Part shown: positions 15,601 through 24,253 of the stretch, piece by piece
Numbering within the stretch: position 1 is the first letter of the stretch
Layout: every line of letters begins with the position of its first letter
NCBI GenBank assembly: GCA_040182905.1
Contig: JARQWU010000152.1
Coordinates: 1 to 24,663, forward strand
Direction of reading: 5' to 3'
DNA length: 24,663 nucleotides
Source: Barthelona sp. PAP020
Lineage: Eukaryota > Metamonada: BaSk clade
Notes under the pieces: model-generated
The model's input: only the letters and a program-made list of their open reading frames with translations
The model's database searches: none
Told to the model about the DNA's origin: nothing
Program-made: the position numbers and the translations under genes

Positions 15601-17537
15601 CTTAACAAAGTAGTTCTATATTCTCTCATTTCTTTATGTTGATCAACGCTAGCATTTTTGTGGACTCCAGCATCAATATTTAAATAAGGATATAAAAGAA
15701 CGATTGTATTTTTCCTATCTTCCATCGTCATTTGTTTTTGAAGAATACCATCCTGCTTAAAACAACTTAAAAAATAAAATGCCCAAATATTACCATCATT
15801 GATCTGATTTTTCAACATTGAAATTAATATGAAATGTTGATTTTGTGCAATGAAAAACATGGTCTCTGATAATCGATTCCAAACCTTTTCGTTAATACAT
15901 AAACCATTTTGAAATAGAATATGTAAATGCTCATTGTTAAAAATATTGCTAGGCCAAAAATCTGTGTCAAGAAAAGAATACAATAGATTTGGGTTTTTTT
16001 TTGACTCATTAACAAGTTTATTTATGAAACTAATTTGATTTTGGCTTTGATAACTTGTTTCCAACAATTTTTTGAATTCAAAACTGAACAATTGTTTGTT
16101 GTTTTCAGCAGATATATCAAATAAATACGCACAATCATAGAAAAAAACTAATTTGTCCATATTACAACTCAAATATTGATTTAAACCCGTTCTAACTTGT
16201 TTTATTATTAAATTACTCACTATCTTGTTAAGTTCAACAATTTCTAAACGTTGTTGAGTGGAATTATCATATATTTCAAACCTTTCGTTACATGACTCAG
16301 TGTGAAAGAAAAAAACTATCTTTCTATTGTTATCAAACAAATGCATATCAATAACTTGTTCAGTAAAAGTGTAATCACATACAGGTACAACAAAACATGT
16401 CTGATTGTCATCAATCGTTCCAGTGATTACAAATTGAAAGATTTTCACGCAATATTCGTAGTTTTTTCTATTATTAACCTTGAATTCACGACGAAAACAC
16501 GACAAAATATATTTCCCATCCTTACTAAACTTGCTATATTGAGGCTTTATTTTTACATTATTTCTTTGAATTTCAATGTAAGAACCATCATTATTAACTT
16601 CTTTACACAAAAATTTATCATTAAACTTTTCTAATTTATACAATTTGAAAATGCAATTCATGTCTGCATTCTTTGACAAGATAACAAAATTCTCAAAGAT
16701 GTCGAAAGACGATATTAACTTGTTTCCATGTTCAAATAGACCAGTTTCCATACGTTGTAAGTCAGCTTCAGGATAGTATGATAAAAACTGATTTTGTTTA
16801 GGTGTCACAAATAGGTATGGTTCTCGACCTTTTCCCATATATACCATCCGAATGTATCCAGTTATATTAGCATCCGTCTTACAAAATTTTGTCTTTTTAT
16901 CATAAAGAATAATACCTCCAAACGTAGAAATACAGATTAACTCATCGTTAACGTAACAATCATAAATTTCAGAGATCATGTCCTCATCAATCGTTTCAGA
17001 AGATTTGTCAGCCCTTAATAGCTTCAATTCGGTGCATTCTCCTCGTCTTTCATCATAATGATACATACGAATATTTTCATTTTTTTTCCAAACAATTAGG
17101 TCAGATTTGGAATCCACATTGTTTGATTGATAAAATCTTCCTGTTAATAAATCTACTTCACCATCATTATCATCAAGGTTATCACAAGGAACAACTACCT
17201 TTTCAGGTTTAGAAAATTGAATATCAGAAGGAATTTCAATTTTTTGACACTGGTCTTCTTCTTTACTGATTAAATATGGTAAAAGTTCAAACTTTTTCTT
17301 TTTTAATGCATTAAAAGTTGAATATTTGAAATCAAATTTTAATTCATATAATCTATCTAAAACTTTGAAAAATAATTTATCTACACATATATTTAATATT
17401 TTAAATGCAAATAAATCATTATTAGGACAACGTCTTACACTATCTAATGAAATGATAATATCATCTTCATTAATATTGTCACTATTTAAACGTTCCAATA
17501 TTCCATTCCATAATATATCTTCATTTTCATTGGTCAT
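12687..17537 (-). CDS. Giant orphan protein, probable beta-propeller plus helical solenoid
   Basis: I prefer the ATG at 17537 (MTNENEDILWNGILERLNSD, 1616 aa). An ATG 10 codons upstream would add MIFYFWSNLK, which looks like leader. Residues about 1-100 are helical. About 130-480 are beta-rich with propeller-like strand patterns (DLIVWKKNENIRMYHYD; LICISTFGGIILYDKKTKF; FSKDGKYILSCF). From about 485 to the end it is almost all helical. A low-complexity KEEEEEQHQQQQKINNN tract lies around residue 1300. Cysteine is frequent in the helical part. There are no membrane segments and no signal peptide. Propeller-then-solenoid order is that of coatomer, IFT, nucleoporin and tethering subunits, so a large scaffold is a reasonable inference, but I recognise no specific family. 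It ends TAA and is one unbroken exon of 4.85 kb. Confidence 0.85.
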   Translation of the reverse strand: MTNENEDILWNGILERLNSDNINEDDIIISLDSVRRCPNNDLFAFKILNICVDKLFFKVLDRLYELKFDFKYSTFNALKKKKFELLPYLISKEEDQCQKIEIPSDIQFSKPEKVVVPCDNLDDNDGEVDLLTGRFYQSNNVDSKSDLIVWKKNENIRMYHYDERRGECTELKLLRADKSSETIDEDMISEIYDCYVNDELICISTFGGIILYDKKTKFCKTDANITGYIRMVYMGKGREPYLFVTPKQNQFLSYYPEADLQRMETGLFEHGNKLISSFDIFENFVILSKNADMNCIFKLYKLEKFNDKFLCKEVNNDGSYIEIQRNNVKIKPQYSKFSKDGKYILSCFRREFKVNNRKNYEYCVKIFQFVITGTIDDNQTCFVVPVCDYTFTEQVIDMHLFDNNRKIVFFFHTESCNERFEIYDNSTQQRLEIVELNKIVSNLIIKQVRTGLNQYLSCNMDKLVFFYDCAYLFDISAENNKQLFSFEFKKLLETSYQSQNQISFINKLVNESKKNPNLLYSFLDTDFWPSNIFNNEHLHILFQNGLCINEKVWNRLSETMFFIAQNQHFILISMLKNQINDGNIWAFYFLSCFKQDGILQKQMTMEDRKNTIVLLYPYLNIDAGVHKNASVDQHKEMREYRTTLLRDKESMQDFVKIFVDLIQFDCKINKTLENIQLESYQIAILDNIDKIGYGNFLLSCLTFNKNQTNMCAYLLTEGLKIDKEMFENLFVFNKEFQQPYLNEIPLTTKLLKKNEENGGNLHEYIRILTFYSCVNNDVVNVLDMLNICESLNFNETHIDEIRHIKRLSKSSSIENSSVGLVKYTFEKFIETDSEASILAEILNDNEIYFEDIFLFFVDFMRKESAKRKFYARLNKDLCVKHSKLLVTNSCMFDKQPIDILLENMNIYDEKYEERLFILQNIKELLNIFQNIETNPQLLKNICSSEEIISFLDCIFAMQGNDYHVFDTVEKFINLHKNFENLVEKFENICNNKDRTEYSYFFETFMNICDGKFPKNISCFKEVCQERLSDEYIPNEIVFLEFKHFQPFLIHILLCCFHEQLRWWKQLCQDIHDLKNERDTNTTNWQETFLFRLEEYEEYLKQYVNFDIFKYIINFLPSVFDCPNIMDKSKLDCQIRLLIDSDRDDENDEEESSEKICVENIYRHYYMNSYESCNFEVVEMYPSYLSYISSDQDQHVCDYFYIAGLDDQAKECKYYINHCLDLKLSIVVKVAKMLCELQKVLRICKCSCSIDIDTAVQYSAVSNIVYITKLDSIMQYDNNHNDYFETQFKLWLKRFFFAKEEEEEQHQQQQKINNNRNISDKKAKDILETIDGSNDLCLSILYISIEEKSISMNVIYEFLKRLETQFIENKTKTNHKQNFQIFADLCTYLINFTEKRIISIDNDIQKIDNDEFIHNLNDKFQIFENEKNRYFINEFSINYKNNSTNISQGILDLLGHFTSHNVFYNIIGDNLEGLLISETKKSDNEYVLKVEGRITFMINLILALILENQKINLKRYPALKCFKNLTFLLGVLNGKENLAINDLKHIHSTDLDSFMFKAFLASKISTVVDEQIQRKIQQIADLKINITNILKNVENFGIFGFSLLNLSTHELMDLLFE

Positions 17538-17980
17538 TTTTAAATTGGACCAAAAATAAAAAATCACCCAATAATTTTCTAGTCTTTTAAACAGTTTCTT
17601 GAAAAAAAATTAGCAACAAATGCTATTGACCATATTTGTAAAAGATTGTGCGGGATTATATCTTTCGTTTATTTTATAAATAAGTGAAATTTTCCATTTT
17701 TCCCTTTTTTCAATGGATTTTTTAATTTATTGTTTTCACTAAACATGAAGAAAATCTTTCAAACTGACTTATGATTTGTATTGGATGATAAATAAAAACA
17801 TACCTCGGCTTTTGCTTTGCAATTCTCAATTGGAATTTATGAAGATCAATAAGAATTTTTTCTTCAAAACAACTATTTATAAATTCTGTTTCTACATTTC
17901 CTGTTATGTTTTAAATATAATGTATAAATAATAAATAATAATAAATCAAACTTTATTTACGATTTGATGATGATTTGCCG
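17538..17980. other. 443-bp intergenic region between two minus-strand genes
   Basis: The stretch is the upstream region of the giant orphan and the 3' flank of the TTLL gene. It contains a simple AT tract (TATAAATAATAAATAATAAT, near 17922-17942) and a possible minus-strand poly(A) signal (17952-17957). No ORF or RNA gene is supported. Confidence 0.6.
17952..17957 (-). terminator. Possible poly(A) signal for the TTLL gene
   Basis: AATAAA on the minus strand lies about 24 bases beyond the TTLL stop codon, a usual distance. It is weak evidence given the AT content. Confidence 0.35.
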
Positions 17981-20416
17981 TTATTTTTTTAATTTTTCCT
18001 TTTTTTTTAATTTTGACTTCTTGTGATTGGAATGATTAATTCTTACATGCTTTGTTTGGATCAAGTCATCTAAATTAGTTGTTTTGGTGGTCATAGGTAA
18101 TTTTTGTCCTTTATAAATTGGATACCAAATACCAGTGTCTAAATTTTTCAATTTTTTCAAAGTGTTTGCACTACTTTTTGAAATGTTTGTCAAAACTTTT
18201 ATCACGTCTTCCAAAAGGTTAGAATAAAATTCATCCAAAATAACATTTGAACGTTTGAATTTCAAATTTGAATCAACATCTAACACCCAAACATTCAAAT
18301 CAGCATCAACACAGAATTTGAACTCAAAAATTTCAAAACAAGCATTCGATATGTCATCTGCCCTTTCAAAGAATGGTTTTAAAGAACAAATGATGATGTT
18401 AATCATTTGTGGAATGAAGTGACCAAAATAAATATTAGTAGGAAAAATAAATCTAGCAAATTCCATTGATGAATCATTCTCAAGAAAATCGGCATATTCT
18501 TGATCTTTTACGTGTTGTTTGAATTCACTATGATGGGAAGAAAGATTGTTCAAATTATCTACATTTAAATTAAACTTAGCAAAGCTGTTCCAAATAACTA
18601 GACTCTCTTTCGTCATATATATCGTCAAAGGATTTAAATTTGTAACTAAGACATGCTGTAGTATCTCATATTTATAGTTTTTATACAATAATGGGCATTC
18701 CACGTACTTTTGAATTAAACAAAAATCTTTCGTGGAAAATAATTCAAAAAATTCCGAAAGTTTGGAAAACATCCTTGGTTTTTTTGAAAGAAAGTTTGAT
18801 TTACACAACCAAATATTCTTATGTCCTTCAATCACGTTTTGTTCATTTGTGAAATGTCTTAGAATCTCTTTTGAATGTGTCAAGACAGTAGAAAGTATTT
18901 TCTCAAAATTCTTTTCATACGAATGAACGTTGAAGGGAAGACTAGGTAACAAATCATATAACAATGATAAATTATTGTCAACAATCAGTTGTTTGAGATA
19001 TTCCCTTGGTGATATCTCTTCAATAGGTTCCATATAGTTTTTGGACAGAACAATCATGTCCAAATTCTGATCTGATTCGTTCAACAACTTTGAATACCTA
19101 TTAAACATTTGTTCATATGCAGTCCAATCATCATGAAGTACTTGCCATTCAAAACCAGACAACAACTGTGCATGATGTAAACGATCGTCGAATGATATTC
19201 TATGTTGTTGAGCTGCTAGGTTTTGCAAGAATTTCAAGGACAATGAGTTCAAAACGGTGTTGAACAAATTAAAGTGGACGCTATCGGCAGAAACCCTCTC
19301 GAAAGATCTGAGTGGAACATGGATTTCATTTGCCAAAAAAGTAATTTCACCCTTCCTCAACAAGTTAGTGATCAAAATTGATTTTGTTAATTGAACACGA
19401 AACGCCAAAAAAAAATTTAAAAAGTCGAAATCATCAAAACAATGAAAGCTATTTGGATAAAACTTTCGAAAGTTTTGATCGGAATACAGATGCTGACTTC
19501 TCATTAACTTGAAAAAGCCTTCCTTTGTGCTTAAATATTCATTATTTAGGAAATGATTCACTTCCTGCTTGGGACCTGGGGGATTCCTCTTTATATCAAT
19601 GCCTTTTTCCAAGAATTTCAGATCAAAATAGGGAAAATCCAGGTCAAAGTTTCGAACCCAACCCAAATCAATTAAAACACTACTTAATGGTTCATACACA
19701 TCATCAATGACAAACAGCTTCATACCATTTATATTGTGTCGTCTTTTCCAAGCAATACTATTCTCATAAGTAGGATACAACTCTTGATAGTTCCCCACAC
19801 TAATAGAATGAAAATTAGAAGAACATAACAAGGGGTTAACTTTGGAAGAAGATGATTTGATATTTACATTCTGCTCAATAAACTTCGGAACCTTTGTATT
19901 TTCTTTTTTTATCGGAATAGCATTTGTTTTTGACTTTGAAGTTGAAGATGATGTTCTTGAAAGACTCTTTTTGGAAGTCTTTTGCGAGGTCAAATTGGAA
20001 CTTGAAGTTGATTTTTCTCTTACATGGCGTCTCCTATTCTTAACAACTTTTGTTTTTTTACGTTCATTTTTATTTCTATTTTGATCAGTCATTGATGCTG
20101 CTGATTTCAATGTATTATCTGAATTCTCACAAATTGTCGTATCTTTGGACATTTTAGATCTTTCATTTGTTTGTGTGTGTGTCTGCGATGTCTGAAATTC
20201 CATTGATTCAGAATCATCCTGTTGTAGTGAAGGTGGAATGGGAGATTGTACAATAGCAATACCTGTTCTTGATACAGATCTTTTCTTATTATGTGTTATC
20301 TCAACAGAGGGTAAAATTATATCTCTTTCTTTATTGGGTGAAATGTAACTTTCGTTTAATTTAGATTTTCTTCGATTCTGTGTCTTTTTTCGAGTATTCA
20401 TTAAGGTTGGTAACAT
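17981..20416 (-). CDS. TTLL-family (tubulin glycylase-like) protein, probable pseudoenzyme
   Basis: The product is 811 aa. Residues 1-200 are basic, Ser/Lys/Thr-rich and probably disordered (tubulin-binding tails of this type occur in TTLLs). The TTL-like domain runs about 215-745. Glycylase-type landmarks are FPYFDLKFLEKGID (261-274), QEVNHFLNNEYLSTKEG (284-300; family Q.VNHF...LTTK.GL) and FYPNSFHCFDDFDFLNFFLAF (319-339; family FFPRCY...F..DF). ATP-grasp elements follow: NIWLCKSN (534-541), CLIQKYVECPLLYKNYKYEI (566-585) and VTNLNPLTIY (591-600). Several catalytic positions are changed. The Arg of the KFD(I/L)R motif is Leu586. In the metal-binding block FEIFEFKFCVDADLNVWVLD (694-713) the usual GxD aspartate is Lys700, the usual Glu is Asp713 and the Asn is Asp715. 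The GRGI loop after KP is absent. The fold appears kept while ligase activity is probably lost. It is divergent from the kinesin at 20655. Confidence 0.85.
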   Translation of the reverse strand: MLPTLMNTRKKTQNRRKSKLNESYISPNKERDIILPSVEITHNKKRSVSRTGIAIVQSPIPPSLQQDDSESMEFQTSQTHTQTNERSKMSKDTTICENSDNTLKSAASMTDQNRNKNERKKTKVVKNRRRHVREKSTSSSNLTSQKTSKKSLSRTSSSTSKSKTNAIPIKKENTKVPKFIEQNVNIKSSSSKVNPLLCSSNFHSISVGNYQELYPTYENSIAWKRRHNINGMKLFVIDDVYEPLSSVLIDLGWVRNFDLDFPYFDLKFLEKGIDIKRNPPGPKQEVNHFLNNEYLSTKEGFFKLMRSQHLYSDQNFRKFYPNSFHCFDDFDFLNFFLAFRVQLTKSILITNLLRKGEITFLANEIHVPLRSFERVSADSVHFNLFNTVLNSLSLKFLQNLAAQQHRISFDDRLHHAQLLSGFEWQVLHDDWTAYEQMFNRYSKLLNESDQNLDMIVLSKNYMEPIEEISPREYLKQLIVDNNLSLLYDLLPSLPFNVHSYEKNFEKILSTVLTHSKEILRHFTNEQNVIEGHKNIWLCKSNFLSKKPRMFSKLSEFFELFSTKDFCLIQKYVECPLLYKNYKYEILQHVLVTNLNPLTIYMTKESLVIWNSFAKFNLNVDNLNNLSSHHSEFKQHVKDQEYADFLENDSSMEFARFIFPTNIYFGHFIPQMINIIICSLKPFFERADDISNACFEIFEFKFCVDADLNVWVLDVDSNLKFKRSNVILDEFYSNLLEDVIKVLTNISKSSANTLKKLKNLDTGIWYPIYKGQKLPMTTKTTNLDDLIQTKHVRINHSNHKKSKLKKKEKLKK

Positions 20417-20654
20417 ATATTAAATTATTAAATGCATTCTATATGTTTTAAAATATATAGATAAAATAAATTCATTGTATTTCATTTTCAAACTTTATTT
20501 GTAAAACAGTCATTATAATTTTTTTATATAAAGAAATGAAAACCAACAATTTATTGACTAAAAATGCAGGCAACAAAATCCACCATTGAGAAAAAAAAAT
20601 ATGGATTGACTTTTTTGTTTTTGAATTCTCTTTTGTTTTTGAATCATTAATATC
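20417..20654. promoter_or_regulatory. 238-bp divergent promoter region, TTLL / kinesin
   Basis: The gap separates two divergent microtubule-related genes, so it must hold both promoters. Just before the kinesin ATG a T-rich unit, TTTTGTTTTTGAAT, occurs twice 18 bp apart (about 20613-20645). No TATA box or other named element is convincing. Confidence 0.4.
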
Positions 20655-22832
20655 ATGGCATTAAATTTTTTGAAATTCAAGAATGAACCAATAAGTGAAA
20701 TAGAAGTTGATGAAAATTCAATTTCGATTCCTTCGAAATCAATTTTAGATGTATCTTTTGATGGTATTTCTATTGGACCTAATCAACATTTTTTAGAGCA
20801 ATTTTTACCCAAATTTAAAGATTCTAAAGATCATTTAATAGTTTTTACTGGACCATCTAATGGTGGAAAAACTTTTTCATTATTTGGAGGAAAAGATAAT
20901 TTGGGATTACTTCCTAAATTAACAGAACAAGCATTTTTTGAAAAGAAAAAAGTGTATATAACTGCATTAGAAATGTATCAAACTGATTTATATGATATTT
21001 TGGGTAATGGAAAGAAGATTATACATCGTAGTAAGGCTAAAGTTCTTGAGATTACCGTTGATGATGATGATTTAGCTGAAGAAAATGTATTGCTTGAAAA
21101 ATTGGTTAAATTTTTCTTTTCATTATTAAAACAAAGAAAAACTGCTGCAACATACAAAAATCTTAATTCTTCCCGCAGTCATTTGATTTTGTCTTTATTT
21201 GTTGCTGAAGCAAATTATGATTTTGATACTGAACAGAACGAAGAATCCACTGAACATTTTTTAAATGACTTTAATGTTCAAAAGTTAATATTTTGTGATT
21301 TATGTGGTAATGAAAGGGTTACGGAAACTCAAGCAACTGGTACAAGATTAGCTGAAGCAAATATTATCAACACGGATCTTATGTTTTTTTGGACTTGGAT
21401 TCGAGGTATAAGTAAGGGTGTACATGTGTCTGAAAGAAACTCTTCCTTGACTTTCCTCTTATCTAAGATGTTAAGAGGTCATGGGAAAGTACAAACTGTT
21501 TTAATTAATTGTGTTGATGGAGATGATCTAACCAATGTCAATGAAGCTTTGAAGAATAGTAGATTTACCGATAGTGCCTTTACCAGATTATCCACTAGAA
21601 AGAGTCTTTTACCTCAAAATATGCAACAGAATAATCAACAGAAGGGTTATGTTGATATTTCTAAGGAAGAATTAGAAGAACTGTACACCAAGATTAATAG
21701 TTTGGAAAGGGAAAATGAAATGCTGCGAAATTCAGTTGAAAATATGGCAGACAATACTCAATCGCAATTACAAACATTGACTGAAGACTTACGTCAAAGA
21801 ACAAACAAATTAGCAACTTATATCTCCAAATATGAAGCCTTAAATGTTAGTTGTAATGAATTGATCGATTCTAATGAGTATTTAAGAGATGAAAATGAAA
21901 AACTAAAGCAAAGGATAGAAGGATTAGTGAAAACTCAAAGTCTGCATGTGATTAAGGGTAATACCCCTTTGAGTAAACAAAACAACACTAGTAGCGTCAT
22001 TTCAAAATTCAAAAATGGTAAAAACTCATCCAAGGCACAATTGGAAGATGAAAATAGATTGAGATCCAGCTCTAAGTTCAACATCAAGGCTCAAACGAAA
22101 ACTCCAGTATCTTTAGCTGTCGAAGATCCAAATGGTAAACGTACTTTGTTATATCAAGGTTTCGCTACTCCTACTAAGACTGGAGGTACTGCTGTTACTT
22201 TTGAAACTATAACATATGCTGAAGAACGACTATTTGAAGATGATGAACCCGAAATAGTTGATAAATATCATTTCAATGATCAGATGATGGCAACATCATC
22301 ATCATCATCATCATCATTGTCAGAATCTCATCATAGTTCAAAGTTTGAATTTGAGGAAGATGATATTGATGTGGGAATTACCAAAACTCCAGAAATGAGA
22401 TCAAAACAAGAGAAAATTGCTGCAGAACAGTCTCAAATGAAATCTGTGGCAATGATTTTCTCACCAGATCCCAGATTCAATCAGCAACAAAAAGAAGAAG
22501 AGTTTGATAAAGAACCCAAACAAGAATCACAACAAGTCGAACAAATCATGGAAATCATGGATGAAACTCCAAAGAAACATATTGGGGGACCAAATTCAAA
22601 ATATTCTCAATTCATGAAACATGGTACACCTTTGAAGAATTCTCCTCTAAGAAATCAAATAAATGTATTTTCTGAAGAAACAGTTTTAGCAAAAGAGATA
22701 TCTATTACCACAGAAATGGATATTTTTTCACCTGCAATATCTAACGTTGATTTTGGGAAATCTACAGACAAGTTTAATATTGATGTTGATGTTGAAATAG
22801 AGACTCCAATTAAAATGGCACCAGATCTCTAA
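20655..22832 (+). CDS. Divergent kinesin with N-terminal motor domain
   Basis: The frame has 725 codons, starts MALNFLKFKNEPISEIEVDE and ends TAA. The motor lies at about residues 1-312, shorter than the usual about 340. Nucleotide-binding motifs are present: P-loop GPSNGGKT (66-73; usual GQTGSGKT), switch I NLNSSRSH (169-176), switch II DLCGNER (215-221), and RNSSLTFLLSKMLRGHGKV (261-279), the family's 'LT.LL.dSLGG' helix. The first strand and the usual VRVRP start are missing or very divergent. A coiled coil spans about 334-427. The tail is disordered with many Thr-Pro/Ser-Pro sites (TPLSKQ, TKTPE, ETPKKH, HGTPLKNSPLRNQ), suggesting cell-cycle kinase control, and a Ser8 tract from a TCA repeat. 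It should be an ATP-driven microtubule motor; I cannot place it in a numbered family. Confidence 0.93.
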   Translation: MALNFLKFKNEPISEIEVDENSISIPSKSILDVSFDGISIGPNQHFLEQFLPKFKDSKDHLIVFTGPSNGGKTFSLFGGKDNLGLLPKLTEQAFFEKKKVYITALEMYQTDLYDILGNGKKIIHRSKAKVLEITVDDDDLAEENVLLEKLVKFFFSLLKQRKTAATYKNLNSSRSHLILSLFVAEANYDFDTEQNEESTEHFLNDFNVQKLIFCDLCGNERVTETQATGTRLAEANIINTDLMFFWTWIRGISKGVHVSERNSSLTFLLSKMLRGHGKVQTVLINCVDGDDLTNVNEALKNSRFTDSAFTRLSTRKSLLPQNMQQNNQQKGYVDISKEELEELYTKINSLERENEMLRNSVENMADNTQSQLQTLTEDLRQRTNKLATYISKYEALNVSCNELIDSNEYLRDENEKLKQRIEGLVKTQSLHVIKGNTPLSKQNNTSSVISKFKNGKNSSKAQLEDENRLRSSSKFNIKAQTKTPVSLAVEDPNGKRTLLYQGFATPTKTGGTAVTFETITYAEERLFEDDEPEIVDKYHFNDQMMATSSSSSSSLSESHHSSKFEFEEDDIDVGITKTPEMRSKQEKIAAEQSQMKSVAMIFSPDPRFNQQQKEEEFDKEPKQESQQVEQIMEIMDETPKKHIGGPNSKYSQFMKHGTPLKNSPLRNQINVFSEETVLAKEISITTEMDIFSPAISNVDFGKSTDKFNIDVDVEIETPIKMAPDL
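22293..22317 (+). repeat. (CAT)n trinucleotide microsatellite coding Ser8
   Basis: An uninterrupted run of CAT triplets inside the kinesin tail reads in frame as TCA serines (SSSSSSSSLSE). It lies in a disordered region where length change would be tolerated. Confidence 0.85.
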
Positions 22833-23108
22833 TTTCTAGCAAATAATTTGGTATTAGATTTAAAAATATGCTTGACTGATTAGATAAGGGCTAATTTTGT
22901 TTGTTGAAAAATTTGTGATAATATGGGTCGTACTTGTACTATGACTCATCATTTGACTTGAAATTTTCCCAATCTTTTCTTATTTTTTCTTTTCATATTT
23001 TTTTTTTCTTGTTTGTTTTTGCTTTTATTTATGTGCTATGTTAATACTGAAATAAAGTTAAATTTAAGTTTTTTTTTTTTCAACAACTAGCCTAATCATT
23101 TTCTGAAC
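22833..23108. other. 3' flank of the kinesin gene, T-rich
   Basis: This AT-rich stretch contains long T runs and a possible poly(A) signal. No ORF is supported. The next recognisable structure is the duplicated repeat starting at 23109. Confidence 0.5.
23051..23056 (+). terminator. Possible poly(A) signal for the kinesin gene
   Basis: AATAAA lies about 220 bases after the kinesin stop, followed by a T10 run. The distance would imply a 3' UTR longer than suggested elsewhere in the window. Confidence 0.3.
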
Positions 23109-23189
23109 AAAAAGCACTGTGCGTATTAGTGAAAGGGAAGGAAAAGTGTCTGTTGGGTTGAAGACTTTTGAGACCTGATTGATCCGTTG
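23109..23189. repeat. Decayed direct repeat, copy A
   Basis: About 80 bp are roughly 75-80% identical by eye to 23312-23394. Shared blocks are AAGCACT.TGCGTAT.AGTGAA, AGTGT.TGTT.GGTT.AAG and CTTT.GAG..C.GATTGAT..GTTG. The offset between copies is 205 bp. Weaker similarity continues downstream (CTCC....AAATTTG and CAA...CAA.ACAAAAAAGA). Confidence 0.75.
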
Positions 23190-23311
23190 CTCCTTTTAAA
23201 TTTGGGAAGTGAAAGTTTACATTGCAAAATTTAACTCAATACAAAAAAGATGGATAAGATTGAAGCTTTGTTCCATCAGTTGGAGTTAAATTTATCAGAT
23301 TTATTTCCAAG

Positions 23312-23394
23312 CCAAGAAGCACTCTGCGTATGAGTGAATAAAAAAGAATAGTGTTTGTTTGGTTAAAGGCTTTCGAGGGCCGATTGATTTGTTG
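23312..23394. repeat. Decayed direct repeat, copy B
   Basis: This is the partner of 23109-23189. A 61-codon plus-strand ORF at 23359-23544 overlaps it, but the equivalent frame is not conserved in copy A, so it is not called as a gene. Confidence 0.75.
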
Positions 23395-23528
23395 AAACAT
23401 TCGATTCTCCAAAAGTTAAAATTTGAACTATATGATTATATATTTGGCAAATCAACAAAAAAGAAGACCGGAATTCTTTCCCAACGGCATAATTTGGATT
23501 CATACAGCAAAATTTCAGTCTGGATCTC

Positions 23529-23605
23529 ACACCCTGAGTTTTGACCGAAATGTCCTAAAATGACTTTTTGGTTTTCTTTCGCTGTATCAGTTTGTGTCAC
23601 CATTA
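23529..23605. repeat. Second decayed repeat family, copy 1
   Basis: CCTGAGTTTTGACCGAAATG, then CCTAAAATGA and TTTTCTTTCGCTGTA, aligns with 24254-24335 at roughly 65-70% identity by eye, ending in a shared GGACCAAA/AGACCAAA block. Confidence 0.5.
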
Positions 23606-23669
23606 GACCAAAGTCTCATGCCACTTTTATCTTTTCCTAATGTTACGATACCGATTGTTGGAGTCCAAC

Positions 23670-24253
23670 CCAACAAGAACAAAAAAACAATTATAAATGA
23701 TGTTGCCTTTATTTAAATAAATCGAAGGTTATCACACTAACAACATAAGAGGCTCATTGAAGAAGTGAAAAAGGTTTCTTCAATGCAAAACAAAGAGAAA
23801 ATTTGGTGAATACATATTGAACTCTTGTAAGTTCAATTTGTGAATTTCGTGAGTACAAATATGTCAATACCATCACTGCATCAACAAATCTGCAAAATAA
23901 ATTGGAACAATGTCTTTTGTTTAAAATATTCGAACAAACATCATCATGACAAACTTTCATAATTGTGTAACATTTTCACAATGTTCAAATTAATGTCAAA
24001 AACTCAATTGGATACATCAATTCGAAAAAGGAGGTCTCAAAAAACAACTAAATAACCCCTTGAAAAAGATTTCTCATACTAGTCTACTTACTCTACTCAT
24101 TTCATTTGGATAACGACAAAAAATTTTATTTTCTCTCAGGTAAAGTTAAATTTCAAACTTTTGCTTTTGCAAAATATAAAATAGGAATGAAGAATTTCTC
24201 TGAAATTCTCATACTTGATTATTTCAATTACATTTTAGTTCCTCAATGCCCCT
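23670..24253. other. Gene-poor AT-rich stretch
   Basis: No gene is supported. A 68-codon minus-strand frame (23960-23754) has no recognisable feature and looks like chance. A short perfect palindrome GTTGGA-G-TCCAAC lies just before it at 23657-23669. Confidence 0.5.

Noticed and set aside
23754-23960. 68-codon minus-strand ORF with several Cys
   Set aside because: It is short, has no domain, lies in repeat-rich DNA and has no supporting context.
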